DNA of 64,000 nt, taken from NCBI RefSeq assembly GCF_005047355.1, contig NZ_SUMC01000003.1, forward strand, positions 186,001-250,000. Reading direction: 5' to 3'. The position numbers and the translations under genes were made by a program. This DNA is from Actinacidiphila oryziradicis (GTDB taxonomy: Bacteria > Actinomycetota > Actinomycetes > Streptomycetales > Streptomycetaceae). The notes beneath the pieces are model-generated. The model worked only from the letters and a program-made list of their open reading frames with translations, was not told the origin of the DNA and ran no database searches. Positions 1-7,930 of this stretch are shown here, piece by piece (within the stretch, counting starts at the first letter, position 1; every line of letters begins with the position of its first letter).

Positions 1-1
1 G

Positions 2-400
2 AAGGGCCTGCCGCACACCGCCACCGGGCTGCGGGTCGCGGGCGACCCGGAGCAGGCGGTCCGTACCGTCGCCGTGTGCGGCGGCTCCGGCGACAGTCTC
101 TTCGGCGACGTAAGGCGGGCGGGTGTGGACGTCTACCTCACCGCCGACCTGCGGCACCACCCCGCCTCCGAGGCCCAGCAAGCGGGACTGTTCGACGAGG
201 GCAGGCCGTCCCTCGTCGACGCCGCGCACTGGGCCACCGAATGGCCCTGGTGCGAGCAGGCCGCGAGCCAGCTCGACGAGATCTCCGACCGGCACGGCTG
301 GGCCCTCCGCACATACGTGTCGCGCACGGTCACCGATCCCTGGACGGCGCACGCCGTCTCCACCGAATTCACGAACTCAAACCCAGGAGCCCCCCGCTGA
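2..400 (+). CDS. NIF3-like dinuclear metal-center protein, C-terminal part
   Basis: The frame is open from the window edge, so the start is missing and only about 132 C-terminal residues are visible. The motif run VAVCGGSGDSL, then LTADLRHH and DAAHWATEWPW, is typical of the second half of NIF3/YbgI proteins, whose His, Asp and Glu residues bind two metal ions. The cellular role of the family is not settled (a GTP cyclohydrolase-like fold has been proposed). It precedes the zinc-ribbon gene with a 2-base overlap, and NIF3, zinc-ribbon protein and RNase H form a recurrent actinobacterial operon. The family assignment is good; the function is not known. Confidence 0.88.
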   Translation, partial: KGLPHTATGLRVAGDPEQAVRTVAVCGGSGDSLFGDVRRAGVDVYLTADLRHHPASEAQQAGLFDEGRPSLVDAAHWATEWPWCEQAASQLDEISDRHGWALRTYVSRTVTDPWTAHAVSTEFTNSNPGAPR

Positions 401-1140
401 ACGCCGAGCCCGCCGACCAGATCCGTCTTCTCGAAGTCCAGGCCCTCGACTCTCGCATCGGGCAGCTGGACCACAAGCGCAGGAATCTCCCCGAGCACGC
501 CGAGCTCGAGCGCCTCAACGCCGATGTCACCCAGCTGCGTGACCTGCTGGTCGCCGCCCAGACGGAGGAGAGCGACACCGCCCGCGAGCAGACCAAGGCC
601 GAGCAGGACGTCGACCTGGTCCGCCAGCGCGCCGTCCGCGACCAGCAGCGGCTCGACTCCGGCGCCGTCACCTCGCCGAAGGACCTGGAGAACCTCCAGC
701 ACGAGATCGTCTCCCTCGCCAAGCGGCAGAGCGACCTGGAGGACGTCGTACTGGAGGTCATGGAGCGCCGCGAGTCCATGCAGGAGCGGGTGGGCGAGCT
801 GAGCGGCCGCCTCGGATCCGTGGAGGCCAAGGCCGCCGACGCCGAGATCCGCAAGGCCAAGGCCGTCCAGGAACTCGACGCCGGGAGTTTCACCGCCGCC
901 AAGGAGCGCGAGATCGTCGCCGGCGCCGTCCCCGCCGATCTGCTCAAGCTCTACGACAAGCTGCGCGCCCAGTCCGGCGGCATCGGTGCCGCCCGGCTCT
1001 ACCAGAAGCGCTGCGAGGGCTGCCGTCTGGAGCTCAACATCACCGAGCTCAACGAGGTCCGGACCGCCCCCGCGAACTCGGTCGTCCGGTGCGAGAACTG
1101 CCGGCGCATCCTGGTCCGCACGCCGGAGTCCGGTCTGTAA
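397..1140 (+). CDS. C4-type zinc-ribbon coiled-coil protein, CTG start
   Basis: A protein of 247 residues: a long charged coiled coil (about residues 1-185, heptad-rich, many Glu/Lys/Arg) and a C-terminal zinc ribbon with two knuckles, CEGC near residue 206 and CENC near 235. This is the CT398/COG1579 type, of unknown role, possibly a nucleic-acid or secretion-linked scaffold. The start is inferred as CTG at 397: AGGAG lies at 385-389 with a 7-base spacer, and the CTG overlaps the TGA of the NIF3 gene. No ATG, GTG or TTG sits at that distance. Its TAA overlaps the ATG of the RNase H gene, so the three genes are translationally coupled. Confidence 0.85.
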   Translation: MNAEPADQIRLLEVQALDSRIGQLDHKRRNLPEHAELERLNADVTQLRDLLVAAQTEESDTAREQTKAEQDVDLVRQRAVRDQQRLDSGAVTSPKDLENLQHEIVSLAKRQSDLEDVVLEVMERRESMQERVGELSGRLGSVEAKAADAEIRKAKAVQELDAGSFTAAKEREIVAGAVPADLLKLYDKLRAQSGGIGAARLYQKRCEGCRLELNITELNEVRTAPANSVVRCENCRRILVRTPESGL

Positions 1141-2303
1141 TGGCGGCTCGTACGTTTGTCGTCGAGGCGGACGGCGGCTCCCGGGGCAACCCGGGGCCCG
1201 CCGGTTACGGCGCTGTCGTCCTTGACCCGGCGTCGGGGGAGCCGCTGGCCGAGGCCGCCGAGTACATCGGCACCGCGACCAACAACGTCGCCGAGTACCG
1301 GGGGCTCATCGCCGGGCTGCGTGCGGCCCACGCGCTGGACCCGGACGCGCGGATCCGGGTGCGGATGGACTCCAAGCTCGTCGTCGAGCAGATGTCGGGC
1401 CGCTGGAAGATCAAGCACCCGGACATGCGTCCGCTCGCTGCCGAGGCCAAGACCGTCTTCCCGGCGGACCAGGTGACCTACGAATGGATCCCGCGCGAGA
1501 GGAACAAACACGCCGACCGGCTCGCCAACGAGGCCATGGACGCCGGCAAGAAGGGCAAGAAGTGGGAGCCCAGCCGCTCCACCGCCGCTCTCGCCAGCGC
1601 GACCGCTGCCGCCACCGTTCCTGATCCTGAGCTCCTCGACGAGCCGAAGGAGACCGCCGCCGCCGGGTGGGGCGGCGACATGGGGCCGCCCACCACCTTC
1701 GTACTGCTCCGGCACGGCGAGACCCTCCTCACGCCCGAGAAACGGTTCTCCGGCAGCGGTGGCACCGATCCCGAGCTGTCGGAGAAGGGCCGCTGGCAGG
1801 CGGAGCGCGTCGCCGAGTCGCTTGCTGCCCGTGGCACGATCCAGGCGGTCGTCAGCTCGCCGCTGAAGCGCTGCCGGGAGACCGCCGAGACGGTGGGCCG
1901 GCGGCTCGGACTCGACGTCCGCATCGACGAAGGCGTGCGCGAGACCGACTTCGGCGCCTGGGAAGGGCTCACCTTCGCCGAGGTGAAGGAGCGCTACCCG
2001 GCCGAGCTGGACGCGTGGTTGGGCTCCCCCAAGGTCGCTCCGCCCGGCGGCGAGAGCTTCGCGGCGGTCGCCCGCCGGGTCGCCCTCTCCCGCGACAAGC
2101 TGCTAGCCCGGTACGCCGGGAAGACCGTGCTGGTGGTCAGCCATGTCACCCCGGTCAAGCTGCTGGTCCGGCTCGCGCTGGGCGCGCCCCCGGAGTCGCT
2201 GTACCGGATGGAGCTGTCGGCGGCGGCGCTGTCGGCGGTGGCCTACTACGCGGACGGGAACGCGTCGTTGAGACTGTTCAACGACACGAGCCACCTCCGC
2301 TGA
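1140..2303 (+). CDS. Bifunctional RNase HI / histidine phosphatase (CobC-like)
   Basis: A 387-residue fusion. Residues 1-135 form an RNase HI domain (VEADGGSRGNPGPAG with the first catalytic Asp, then Glu in NNVAEYRGL, Asp in RMDSKLVVEQM and a terminal Asp in NKHADRLAN), which would cut RNA in RNA-DNA hybrids. After a linker, residues 182-385 form a phosphoglycerate-mutase-like domain with the catalytic RHGE motif and a second His in VVSHVTP. Actinobacterial homologues have RNase H and alpha-ribazole phosphatase activity, which would link the C-terminal half to cobalamin synthesis. The start is the ATG that overlaps the preceding TAA. The catalytic residues I can see are all present, so it looks functional. 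Confidence 0.92.
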   Translation: MAARTFVVEADGGSRGNPGPAGYGAVVLDPASGEPLAEAAEYIGTATNNVAEYRGLIAGLRAAHALDPDARIRVRMDSKLVVEQMSGRWKIKHPDMRPLAAEAKTVFPADQVTYEWIPRERNKHADRLANEAMDAGKKGKKWEPSRSTAALASATAAATVPDPELLDEPKETAAAGWGGDMGPPTTFVLLRHGETLLTPEKRFSGSGGTDPELSEKGRWQAERVAESLAARGTIQAVVSSPLKRCRETAETVGRRLGLDVRIDEGVRETDFGAWEGLTFAEVKERYPAELDAWLGSPKVAPPGGESFAAVARRVALSRDKLLARYAGKTVLVVSHVTPVKLLVRLALGAPPESLYRMELSAAALSAVAYYADGNASLRLFNDTSHLR

Positions 2304-2309
2304 GGTCCG

Positions 2310-2542
2310 CAAGGGCTGTCCGGGCCCGCCTCCGTCCGTCCGACCGGGCGGAAGCGGCCCCGGACAGGACGTGCACTACGGGGGAATGTGCCGTTGGCCT
2401 GTCGCGTGCCGAGGCCGGCGACCTTGGCCGGGGCGGATGTCGTGGGCTTGGCGGCCGGGTCGGTGGCGGACGCCGAGCACCCGGCGAGGGCGGCGGCCAC
2501 GGCGAGGGCGGAGACCAGACGGAAGATGGGACGCACAAGCAT
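2310..2542 (-). pseudogene. Remnant of an iron-siderophore-binding lipoprotein gene
   Basis: From the ATG at 2542 the minus strand encodes a lipoprotein signal peptide (MLVRPIFRLV, hydrophobic core, lipobox LAGC) and then a linker ending in AKVAGLG and NGTFPR. This layout is typical of the N-termini of FhuD/FepB-like solute-binding proteins in Streptomyces. After about 55 residues the similarity stops and the frame runs into unrelated sequence on the terminator side; some 280 expected residues are absent. The iron box lies directly upstream, so promoter and signal peptide survived a deletion that removed the body of the gene. No separate function is expected. Confidence 0.6.
2316..2367 (+). 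terminator. Hairpin downstream of the RNase H/phosphatase gene
   Basis: Arms CTGTCCGGG (2316-2324) and CCCGGACAG (2359-2367) pair perfectly, and the sequence between them (CCCGCCTCCG against CCGGGCGGAAG) adds a second stem. It lies just after the stop codon. There is no U tract, as is usual for high-GC actinobacterial terminators. Confidence 0.55.
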
Positions 2543-2552
2543 TCCAGGGGAA

Positions 2553-2578
2553 GGTAGGTAAGGCTTGCCTTACCTACC
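2553..2578 (-). promoter_or_regulatory. Iron box (DmdR/IdeR-type operator)
   Basis: A perfect inverted repeat, GGTAGGTAAGGC-TT-GCCTTACCTACC. It fits the actinobacterial iron-box pattern TTAGGTTAGGCTNNCCTAA closely and stands 11 bases before the remnant siderophore-binding gene on the minus strand. An iron-loaded DmdR/IdeR protein would be expected to repress from here. Confidence 0.8.
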
Positions 2579-2591
2579 CCGGTCGAGGAGC

Positions 2592-3356
2592 TCAATGCAC
2601 CTCCGTCACCAGCACATCCAGCTTCCCCGGCGACTGTTCCTCCACCACAAACCCCAGGTCGCGCAGCGCCTCCGCCAACTCCACCGGATCCTGCGGCCGC
2701 GCCCCGTCCTCCAGCAGCGCCCGCACCAGCCGTCCCTTCGTGGCCTTGTTGAAGTGGCTCACCACCTTCCGGGTCTCCGCCTGCAGCACCCGGACCGTCG
2801 CCGTACGCCGCGCCACCGCCCCCTTCGGCCGCCACGCGCTCCCGTACGCCGCCGACCGCAGGTCCAGCACCAGGCCTTCCCCGGCCGCCTCCGGCAGCAC
2901 CTCCGCCATCGGCCCCCGCCAGTACCCGCCCAGGCCGCCGAGCCCCGGCAGCCGCACCCCCATCGAGCACCGGTACGACGGGATCGCGTCCCTCACCCGC
3001 ACCGCCCCCCACAGCCCCGAGAACACCAGCAGCGACTCCTCCGCCCGCATCCTCGCCGCCGCCCCCAGCGTCGCCAGCCCCAGCGCGTCGTACAGCACCC
3101 CCGTATAAATCTCCCCCACAGGCCGGGTCGGAGCCTCCCGCAGCCCCGCGTTCTTCGCCACTTCCCCCCGCAGCCCCGCGCTCAGCCCCAGCACCCCCGC
3201 CGCCTTCTCCTCGTCCCCCGCGCACAGCCCGACCAGCTCCTCCAGCACCGCCTCCCGCGCCCCCCTCAGCCCCGGCAGCGACAGTGCCCCGAGGTCCACA
3301 GCCGGGCCCTCACCCCCGGTGGCCTTGCCCTCGGACGGCGGAAGCAGGACGAGCAC
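2592..3356 (-). CDS. yaaA: YaaA family peroxide-stress protein
   Basis: A 254-residue protein beginning VLVLLPPSEGK, the signature N-terminus of the YaaA/DUF328 family, with further family blocks PTRPVGEIYTGVLYDAL, FSGLWGAVR, IPSYRC and the C-terminal SHFNKATKGRLVRALL. E. coli YaaA lowers free iron during peroxide stress and its fold binds DNA; a similar role here is an inference. The start is the GTG at 3354-3356, preceded by AAGGAG with a 7-base spacer; the longer open frame upstream has no such support. Its stop is 13 bases beyond the iron box, but the gene is read towards it and so is not driven by it. Length is normal for the family. Confidence 0.88.
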   Translation of the reverse strand: MLVLLPPSEGKATGGEGPAVDLGALSLPGLRGAREAVLEELVGLCAGDEEKAAGVLGLSAGLRGEVAKNAGLREAPTRPVGEIYTGVLYDALGLATLGAAARMRAEESLLVFSGLWGAVRVRDAIPSYRCSMGVRLPGLGGLGGYWRGPMAEVLPEAAGEGLVLDLRSAAYGSAWRPKGAVARRTATVRVLQAETRKVVSHFNKATKGRLVRALLEDGARPQDPVELAEALRDLGFVVEEQSPGKLDVLVTEVH

Positions 3357-3509
3357 GGCGGTTCTCCTTCGTATGTACGGCGGGGCGAGCGGCCCGGGAC
3401 AGCCTACGGCGACCGGTTCTGTGCCACGATCGAGTGAGGAACCTCCGGTCCGGCCGGTACTGACCCCCTTGATCCATATGCTCGCGACCAGACAAGGAAG
3501 GGGCGTGAG

Positions 3510-4088
3510 ATGAGCGCCATGGCACACGAGCCGCTCTCGCAGGAAGAAACGCTGCTGGAGGGCTTCTTGGCCCTGGAAACCCCCCAGGGGTTCAGGGCCG
3601 AGTTGATCGAGGGGGAAATCGTCGTGACACCGCCGCCGTCTGGGAGGCACGAGCGCTGGCTCAGCCGGATTGCCCTGCAAGTGGCCCGCAAGTCCGAAGT
3701 GGTCATGGACGCCTCCGGCAATCGGGGCCTGGAGGTGCCGCGCGGAGGGCTGTGCCCCAAGAACCACGTGATCCCGGACGTCGTCTTTGCCCGGCTTGAG
3801 CTGGACCTCTTCGACGACGATGAGTCATGGATGCCCTGCGACGGCGTAGCCATGGTTGTCGAAGTGACATCGGGCCAGCCGGAACGGGACCGCACGGCCA
3901 AGCGCCACTGCTACGCGCGGGGCGGCATCCCGCTGTATCTGCTCATTGACCGCGAGAACGAGACCGTGACTCTCTTCGCCGAACCGGAGGGCGACGACTA
4001 CCAGGCGGACTGCCGACGGCCGTTCGGCAAGCCGATCGAGCTCCCCGCCCCCTTCTCGTTCACGCTCGAAACGGGCGACTTCGCCTGA
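3510..4088 (+). CDS. Uma2 family endonuclease-fold protein
   Basis: A 192-residue protein of the Uma2/DUF820 family, a PD-(D/E)XK nuclease fold very abundant in Streptomyces. Family features are AELIEGEIVVTPPPSGRHE near residue 30, VIPDVVFAR with the metal-binding Asp near 92, and VVEVTSGQPERDRTAKRHCYARGGIPLYLLID (120-150) with the Glu and Lys of the active site. Natural substrates are unknown. The start is the ATG at 3510 behind an AAGGA-containing stretch (3494-3503). It stands alone between YaaA and the MarR gene. The family is certain; the biological role is not. Confidence 0.85.
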   Translation: MSAMAHEPLSQEETLLEGFLALETPQGFRAELIEGEIVVTPPPSGRHERWLSRIALQVARKSEVVMDASGNRGLEVPRGGLCPKNHVIPDVVFARLELDLFDDDESWMPCDGVAMVVEVTSGQPERDRTAKRHCYARGGIPLYLLIDRENETVTLFAEPEGDDYQADCRRPFGKPIELPAPFSFTLETGDFA

Positions 4089-4125
4089 CCACGGCCGCAG
4101 CGGCGGGCTCCCTACTCCCCAAACA

Positions 4126-4175
4126 AACTGTACAACCGAACTATACAATCAAATTGTACAACTCAACTGTGGATA
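4126..4175 (+). promoter_or_regulatory. Four 13-bp iterons before the MarR gene
   Basis: The segment AACTGTACAAC recurs with a strict 13-bp period at 4126, 4139 (AACTATACAAT), 4152 (AATTGTACAAC) and 4165 (AACTGTGGATA). The cores are near-palindromic TTGTACAA/CTGTACAA. AT-rich repeats of this kind stand out in GC-rich DNA and end 20 bases before the MarR start, so they are probably operator sites for that regulator. Confidence 0.65.
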
Positions 4176-4194
4176 TGCGGGTACGATAGGAGCC

Positions 4195-4671
4195 GTGGAC
4201 GACAGCGAACTCGCCGAAGAGCTCCGCCTGACCGTGGGACATCTGGTCCGCGCGGTTCGCGCGGCCGACACCATGCCCGCAGGTGAAGCAGCCGTGCTGG
4301 GCTACTTGGACCGCGACGGCCCGCAGACCACCGCAGACGTTGCGGGACAGCGGGGCGTAAGCCACCAGTCGGCGGCGAAATCCGTCAAGGAACTCCTTGC
4401 GCAGGGCCTGTTGTGGACCGAACCACATCCCAGCGATGGCCGTAAGGCCCTGCTGCACCTCACCTCTGCCGGACAGCTCCGGCTGCAGCAAGAGCGTCAA
4501 CGACGGGCGGACTGGCTGGGCTCGGCGATCGCAGCGGTACTCACACCGGAAGAGCGGGACACGCTGGAAGCCTGCGTTCCGCTGCTCGCACGCCTGTCGG
4601 TGCACCTGGAGAGCCGGCAATCGCGCCCCGAAGACCGACGAGGTGGGGGCTTAAGAGAGCATTTGGTTTAG
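4195..4671 (+). CDS. MarR family transcriptional regulator
   Basis: A 158-residue protein with a MarR winged helix: AAVLGYLDRDGPQTTADVAGQRGVSHQSAAKSVKELLAQGLL (about residues 30-75) is the helix-turn-helix and the wing follows as PHPSDGRKALLHLTSAG. The start is taken as GTG at 4195 with AGGAG at 4188-4192, although the 2-base spacer is short. The target could be itself or a lost neighbour; the iterons upstream suggest autoregulation. The last residues and the stop lie close to an IS end, so the C-terminus may have been replaced by the insertion. Confidence 0.85.
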   Translation: MDDSELAEELRLTVGHLVRAVRAADTMPAGEAAVLGYLDRDGPQTTADVAGQRGVSHQSAAKSVKELLAQGLLWTEPHPSDGRKALLHLTSAGQLRLQQERQRRADWLGSAIAAVLTPEERDTLEACVPLLARLSVHLESRQSRPEDRRGGGLREHLV

Positions 4672-4826
4672 GTAGATCGCCCTGTATGCCCTAGTAGGTT
4701 CCTCGCCAGGTGGGTGTGGTCTCGTCTGTTATGTGCTTGGCGAGGTTGTCGATGGAGGCGCTGTGGATCATGGCTTCGGAACTGGCGGGGAAGGTCTCGT
4801 AGTCGCGGGCCAGGCGTCGGGTGATG
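4672..4826 (-). pseudogene. IS5-family transposase, 3' remnant
   Basis: On the minus strand the frame reads TRRLARDYETFPASSEA, then MIHSASIDNLAKHITDE and TPTWRGTY before a TAG at 4691-4693. RLARDYET...SEAMIH is the characteristic C-terminus of IS5-group DDE transposases. The frame is closed upstream at about 4826, directly against the 3' end of the GT87 gene, so everything but the last 40 or so residues has gone. The sequence beyond the stop (4660-4690) probably contains the terminal inverted repeat. Confidence 0.65.
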
Positions 4827-4828
4827 CA

Positions 4829-6325
4829 TCAGAGGGGTCGGGAAGGCATGGCCGGTGGGCTGGGCGTCGTCGCCTGCTCCGTACGCGGCTGCCCGCCGGA
4901 CGCCGGGCCGACCGGGGCGCGGCGGGCGCGCAGGGCCGCACCGGCGAGCACGGCCAGCGTGGCGGTGCCGTACGACAGTGACTGCAGGTCGACGCCCTTC
5001 CCCCACAGTGCACCGCCGAGGTAGAGGGCCGCACCGGCGGCCGGGACGGAAAGCCATTCCCAGCGGCCGTCCAGGGCGACAAGGGCGGCGACGAGGAGGG
5101 CATACCAGGAGTAGGCGGGCGAGGTGATCAGCAGGGCGGTACCGGTGACGAGGAGGGCTCCGCTCCAGGGCCGGGCCGGGTCGCCGCGGCGCAGCACGCA
5201 CAGGACCGCGAGGAGCAGCAGGGCGATGGCGGCGGGGCCGGCGGCCGGGTCGGGCAGGATGAGGCGCAGCAGGGCGAAGCGGTGGACGCTGCCGGATTCG
5301 TAGCCCTCTTCGTGGAGGTAGCCGGGCAGGTAGCCGAGTACTCCGGCTCCCGAGGCCGAGACGTACGGCAGGTAGCCGAGCGCGATGACCGCGACTGCGG
5401 GCAGCAGCACCCGTGCGGCCCGGCGGGGCCGGAGCCCGGACAGGGCGCCCGGTAGCGCGAGCACCGGGTACAACTTCACGGCGATGGCGGCACCGAGCAG
5501 TGCCCCGCGCCGGGTGCCGGCGGTGGCCGTGCCGAGGGCGAGGACGGTCAGGAGCACGCCGAGGGTGTCGATGTGGGCGTTGTTGACGGCCTCGACGGGG
5601 ACGGCCGGGCACCAGGCCCACAGCGCGGCCGTGCGCGGGTCGCGGCCGCGCCGCCGCAGCACGGTGAGCAGCGCGACGGTGGTGCCCATGGACAGCAGGG
5701 CGCCGCCGGTCTGGATGGCCTTGTGGCGGCTGCCGCCCGGGGACAGTTCGTGCACGGTGAGGAACCAGCCTTCGGCGACCGGCGGGTAGATGGTGTGCAC
5801 GGTGGGGCGGTTGATCCGGGTGCAGACGTCGCCCGCGGCGTGCAGTTCCCGTTTCCGGACCAGGGTGGGGTCCTGGCAGGTGGCCTCCGGCGGGAAGAGC
5901 CAGTTCTCGCGCAGCGGCGCCAGTTCCGGTGCGACAGGCGCATACGTGTACGGGGAGACCCCGGCGGCCTGCACCTTCCCGTCCCAGGCGTAGCGGTACA
6001 TGTCGCTGCTGGTGCTCGGCGGCGCGGTCAGCGCGGCGACGGCCAGAGCCGCGGCACCGGCCAGAACCAGCGTGGTGGCGGCGCGCACCGGCACCTTGCG
6101 CACTGCCCAGGCGGCGGCCGCGAACAGGGCCCAGGCGACGCCGTACCAGAGGAGGATGCGGCCCGGGTCGGCGAGCACGCCGCCGGTATGGACGGCGGCC
6201 ACCACGGACGTGGTGAGCGCGGTGAGCAGAGCGGTGGTGACGGCGGTGCGCAGACGGATTCCCACGCCGCCACGGTGACATCCCAGTGGCCTGGGCGGGA
6301 TCATGCGCGGCCGCTTCGTCCGCAT
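4829..6325 (-). CDS. GT87-type integral membrane glycosyltransferase
   Basis: About 498 residues with some ten hydrophobic membrane segments. The first extracytoplasmic loop, SSDMYRYAWDGKVQAAGVSPYTYAP, carries the acidic pair and the Arg/Tyr context of GT-C polyprenyl-phosphate mannosyltransferases (DUF2029/GT87, PimE-like), and INRPTVHTIYPPVAEG resembles the conserved loop that follows. It would transfer a sugar from a lipid carrier outside the membrane. The start at 6325 gives an N-terminus rich in Arg; GTG at 6265 is an alternative. The gene is divergent from the oxidoreductase at 6372 and belongs to the same glycan locus as the GT2 and epimerase. Confidence 0.75.
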   Translation of the reverse strand: MRTKRPRMIPPRPLGCHRGGVGIRLRTAVTTALLTALTTSVVAAVHTGGVLADPGRILLWYGVAWALFAAAAWAVRKVPVRAATTLVLAGAAALAVAALTAPPSTSSDMYRYAWDGKVQAAGVSPYTYAPVAPELAPLRENWLFPPEATCQDPTLVRKRELHAAGDVCTRINRPTVHTIYPPVAEGWFLTVHELSPGGSRHKAIQTGGALLSMGTTVALLTVLRRRGRDPRTAALWAWCPAVPVEAVNNAHIDTLGVLLTVLALGTATAGTRRGALLGAAIAVKLYPVLALPGALSGLRPRRAARVLLPAVAVIALGYLPYVSASGAGVLGYLPGYLHEEGYESGSVHRFALLRLILPDPAAGPAAIALLLLAVLCVLRRGDPARPWSGALLVTGTALLITSPAYSWYALLVAALVALDGRWEWLSVPAAGAALYLGGALWGKGVDLQSLSYGTATLAVLAGAALRARRAPVGPASGGQPRTEQATTPSPPAMPSRPL

Positions 6326-6371
6326 TCCGTAAGGAGTTCAAGGCCCTGTTCAGCGGGGGTGGCGGGGTGTG

Positions 6372-7505
6372 ATGGAAGGTATGAGAAGAAGCCTTCCGCG
6401 CCCGCCGCTTCCCGTGTTCAGGGGGCGGCTGCACGACGCCCGTACGGCCACGGTGATCGGCCGGCTGCTCGGCGTGGCCATCGTCGTGGCCTTCGTGACC
6501 GGTCTGGTCAGCCACTGCCTTCAGCAGCCGCCCGGGTGGGCGGTGAATCTGCTGCCGAGCCGGCCGTCGTGGGGCTACCGGGTCACCCAAGGTGTGCATG
6601 TGGCGAGCGGTATCGCGGCGATCCCGCTGCTGTTCGCGAAGCTGTGGACGGTCTACCCCCGGCTGTTCGAGTGGCCGCCGGTCCGCTCGGTGGTGCACGC
6701 GCTGGAGCGGGCCTCGATCGGGGTGCTGGTGGGCAGCGTGCTGCTGCAGTTGGTCACCGGCCTGCTGAACACCGTGCAGTGGTATCCGTGGCCGTGGGAC
6801 TTCAAGCAGGCCCACTGGGCACTGGCCTGGGTGGCGGTGGGGGCACTGCTGCTGCACCTCGCGGTCAAGGCGCCGCAGATCGCCGCGCACTGGCGGCGCC
6901 CCGCGCCGGACGCCGACGGGCCGGACCGGCGGGCGTTCTTCACGGCGGTGGGCGCGGCGGTCGGGGCCGTGACGCTGACGACGGTCGGGCAGTCCTTCAC
7001 CCCGCTGAAGGACCTCGACCTGTTCGCGCCCCGCCACCCCGACCACGGACCCCAGGGCCTGCCGGTCAACCGCACCGCGGTCGCCGCCGGAATCACCGCC
7101 GAACGCCTGGCGGGCTGGCGGCTGCGGGTGGACGGGCCCCGACCGTACGAGTTGACGCTGGAGGAACTGCGGGCGATGCGGCAGCACTCGGCTGTGCTGC
7201 CGATCGCGTGTGTCGAGGGCTGGAGCAAGAGCGCGCACTGGACGGGCGTACGGATCACGGATCTTCTGGACCGGGCTGGCGCTCCGCGTGCCGCACGGGT
7301 GCGGGTGACCTCACTGCAGCGGCACGGTGCATACGCGGTCACGGAGATGGGCAGTTCGTACGCCCGCGATCCGCTCACCCTGCTCGCCCTTCGGCTGAAC
7401 GGCGAGCCGCTCTCGGCCGACCACGGATTCCCGGCCCGCGTCATCGCCCCGAACCGGCCGGGCGTCCTGCAGACCAAGTGGGTCGCCCGGCTGGAGGTGC
7501 TGTGA
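6372..7505 (+). CDS. Membrane molybdopterin-dependent oxidoreductase, copy 1
   Basis: About 377 residues. Residues 30-175 hold four to five membrane helices with conserved His residues (LVSHCLQQPPGW, TQGVHVASG, KQAHWALAW, LLLHLAVKAPQ), like a cytochrome b561-type haem module. Residues 210-375 form a sulfite-oxidase-type molybdopterin domain with the cofactor-binding Cys in LPIACVEGWS and the ending DHGFPARVIAPNRPGVLQTKWV. The substrate is unknown; such proteins could accept electrons from the membrane or pass them to it. The start is ATG at 6372, with GTG at 6369 or ATG at 6381 as close alternatives. A second copy lies at 12160-13575. Confidence 0.82.
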   Translation: MEGMRRSLPRPPLPVFRGRLHDARTATVIGRLLGVAIVVAFVTGLVSHCLQQPPGWAVNLLPSRPSWGYRVTQGVHVASGIAAIPLLFAKLWTVYPRLFEWPPVRSVVHALERASIGVLVGSVLLQLVTGLLNTVQWYPWPWDFKQAHWALAWVAVGALLLHLAVKAPQIAAHWRRPAPDADGPDRRAFFTAVGAAVGAVTLTTVGQSFTPLKDLDLFAPRHPDHGPQGLPVNRTAVAAGITAERLAGWRLRVDGPRPYELTLEELRAMRQHSAVLPIACVEGWSKSAHWTGVRITDLLDRAGAPRAARVRVTSLQRHGAYAVTEMGSSYARDPLTLLALRLNGEPLSADHGFPARVIAPNRPGVLQTKWVARLEVL

Positions 7506-7930
7506 TGAAGACGCTGCGCTTCGCGGCGGGTGCGGCGGGGGTCGCGGCGATGGCGCTGGGCGCCGTGTTCCTGACGGCGCCGCAGGTGGGCAAGCCGCTC
7601 GACGTGCTGTGGTGGCTCGGCGGCGCAGTGCTCCTGCACGACGGCGTACTGGTGCCCGTCACCCTCGCGGCCGGTGCCCTCCTGCCGCCCCGGCTGCGGC
7701 GTTCCGCCCGTGGCGCACTCGTCACCGCCGCCTGCCTCACAGCAGTGGCCCTCCCCGTACTGCTACGCCCAGGGCCCCGGGCCAACGCCTCCGTCCTGCC
7801 CCTGGACTACGGACGGAACCTGCTGATCGCCCTCGGCGCCGTCACCGCCCTCACCGTGGCCTGGCACGCCCTGAGGCGGCTCCTGCGGGCCTGCCGCGGC
7901 GCCCTCGCCGGGCGCGACGGACCAGGATGA
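7505..7930 (+). CDS. Small membrane protein paired with oxidoreductase, copy 1
   Basis: A 141-residue membrane protein with four hydrophobic helices (residues 5-25, 33-58, 70-85, 105-125) and the sequence LWWLGGAVLLHDGVLVPV, which matches FVGAAILHDLILLP in the copy-2 partner at 13578. Its ATG overlaps the TGA of the oxidoreductase by one base, so the two are co-translated. It has no catalytic motif that I recognise and may be a membrane anchor or chaperone for the oxidoreductase. Its 3' part overlaps the converging methyltransferase frame. Confidence 0.75.
   Translation: MKTLRFAAGAAGVAAMALGAVFLTAPQVGKPLDVLWWLGGAVLLHDGVLVPVTLAAGALLPPRLRRSARGALVTAACLTAVALPVLLRPGPRANASVLPLDYGRNLLIALGAVTALTVAWHALRRLLRACRGALAGRDGPG

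Noticed and set aside
4668..7238. 856-residue minus-strand open frame
   Set aside because: It overlaps the GT87 gene on the same strand in another frame and the oxidoreductase on the opposite strand; its translation is Arg/Pro/His-rich and has no family features. Long shadows are common in GC-rich DNA.
5573..7504. Long plus-strand open frame leading into the small membrane protein
   Set aside because: The stretch before 7505 is antisense to GT87 and out of frame with the oxidoreductase; only the part from the ATG at 7505 looks like a real protein.
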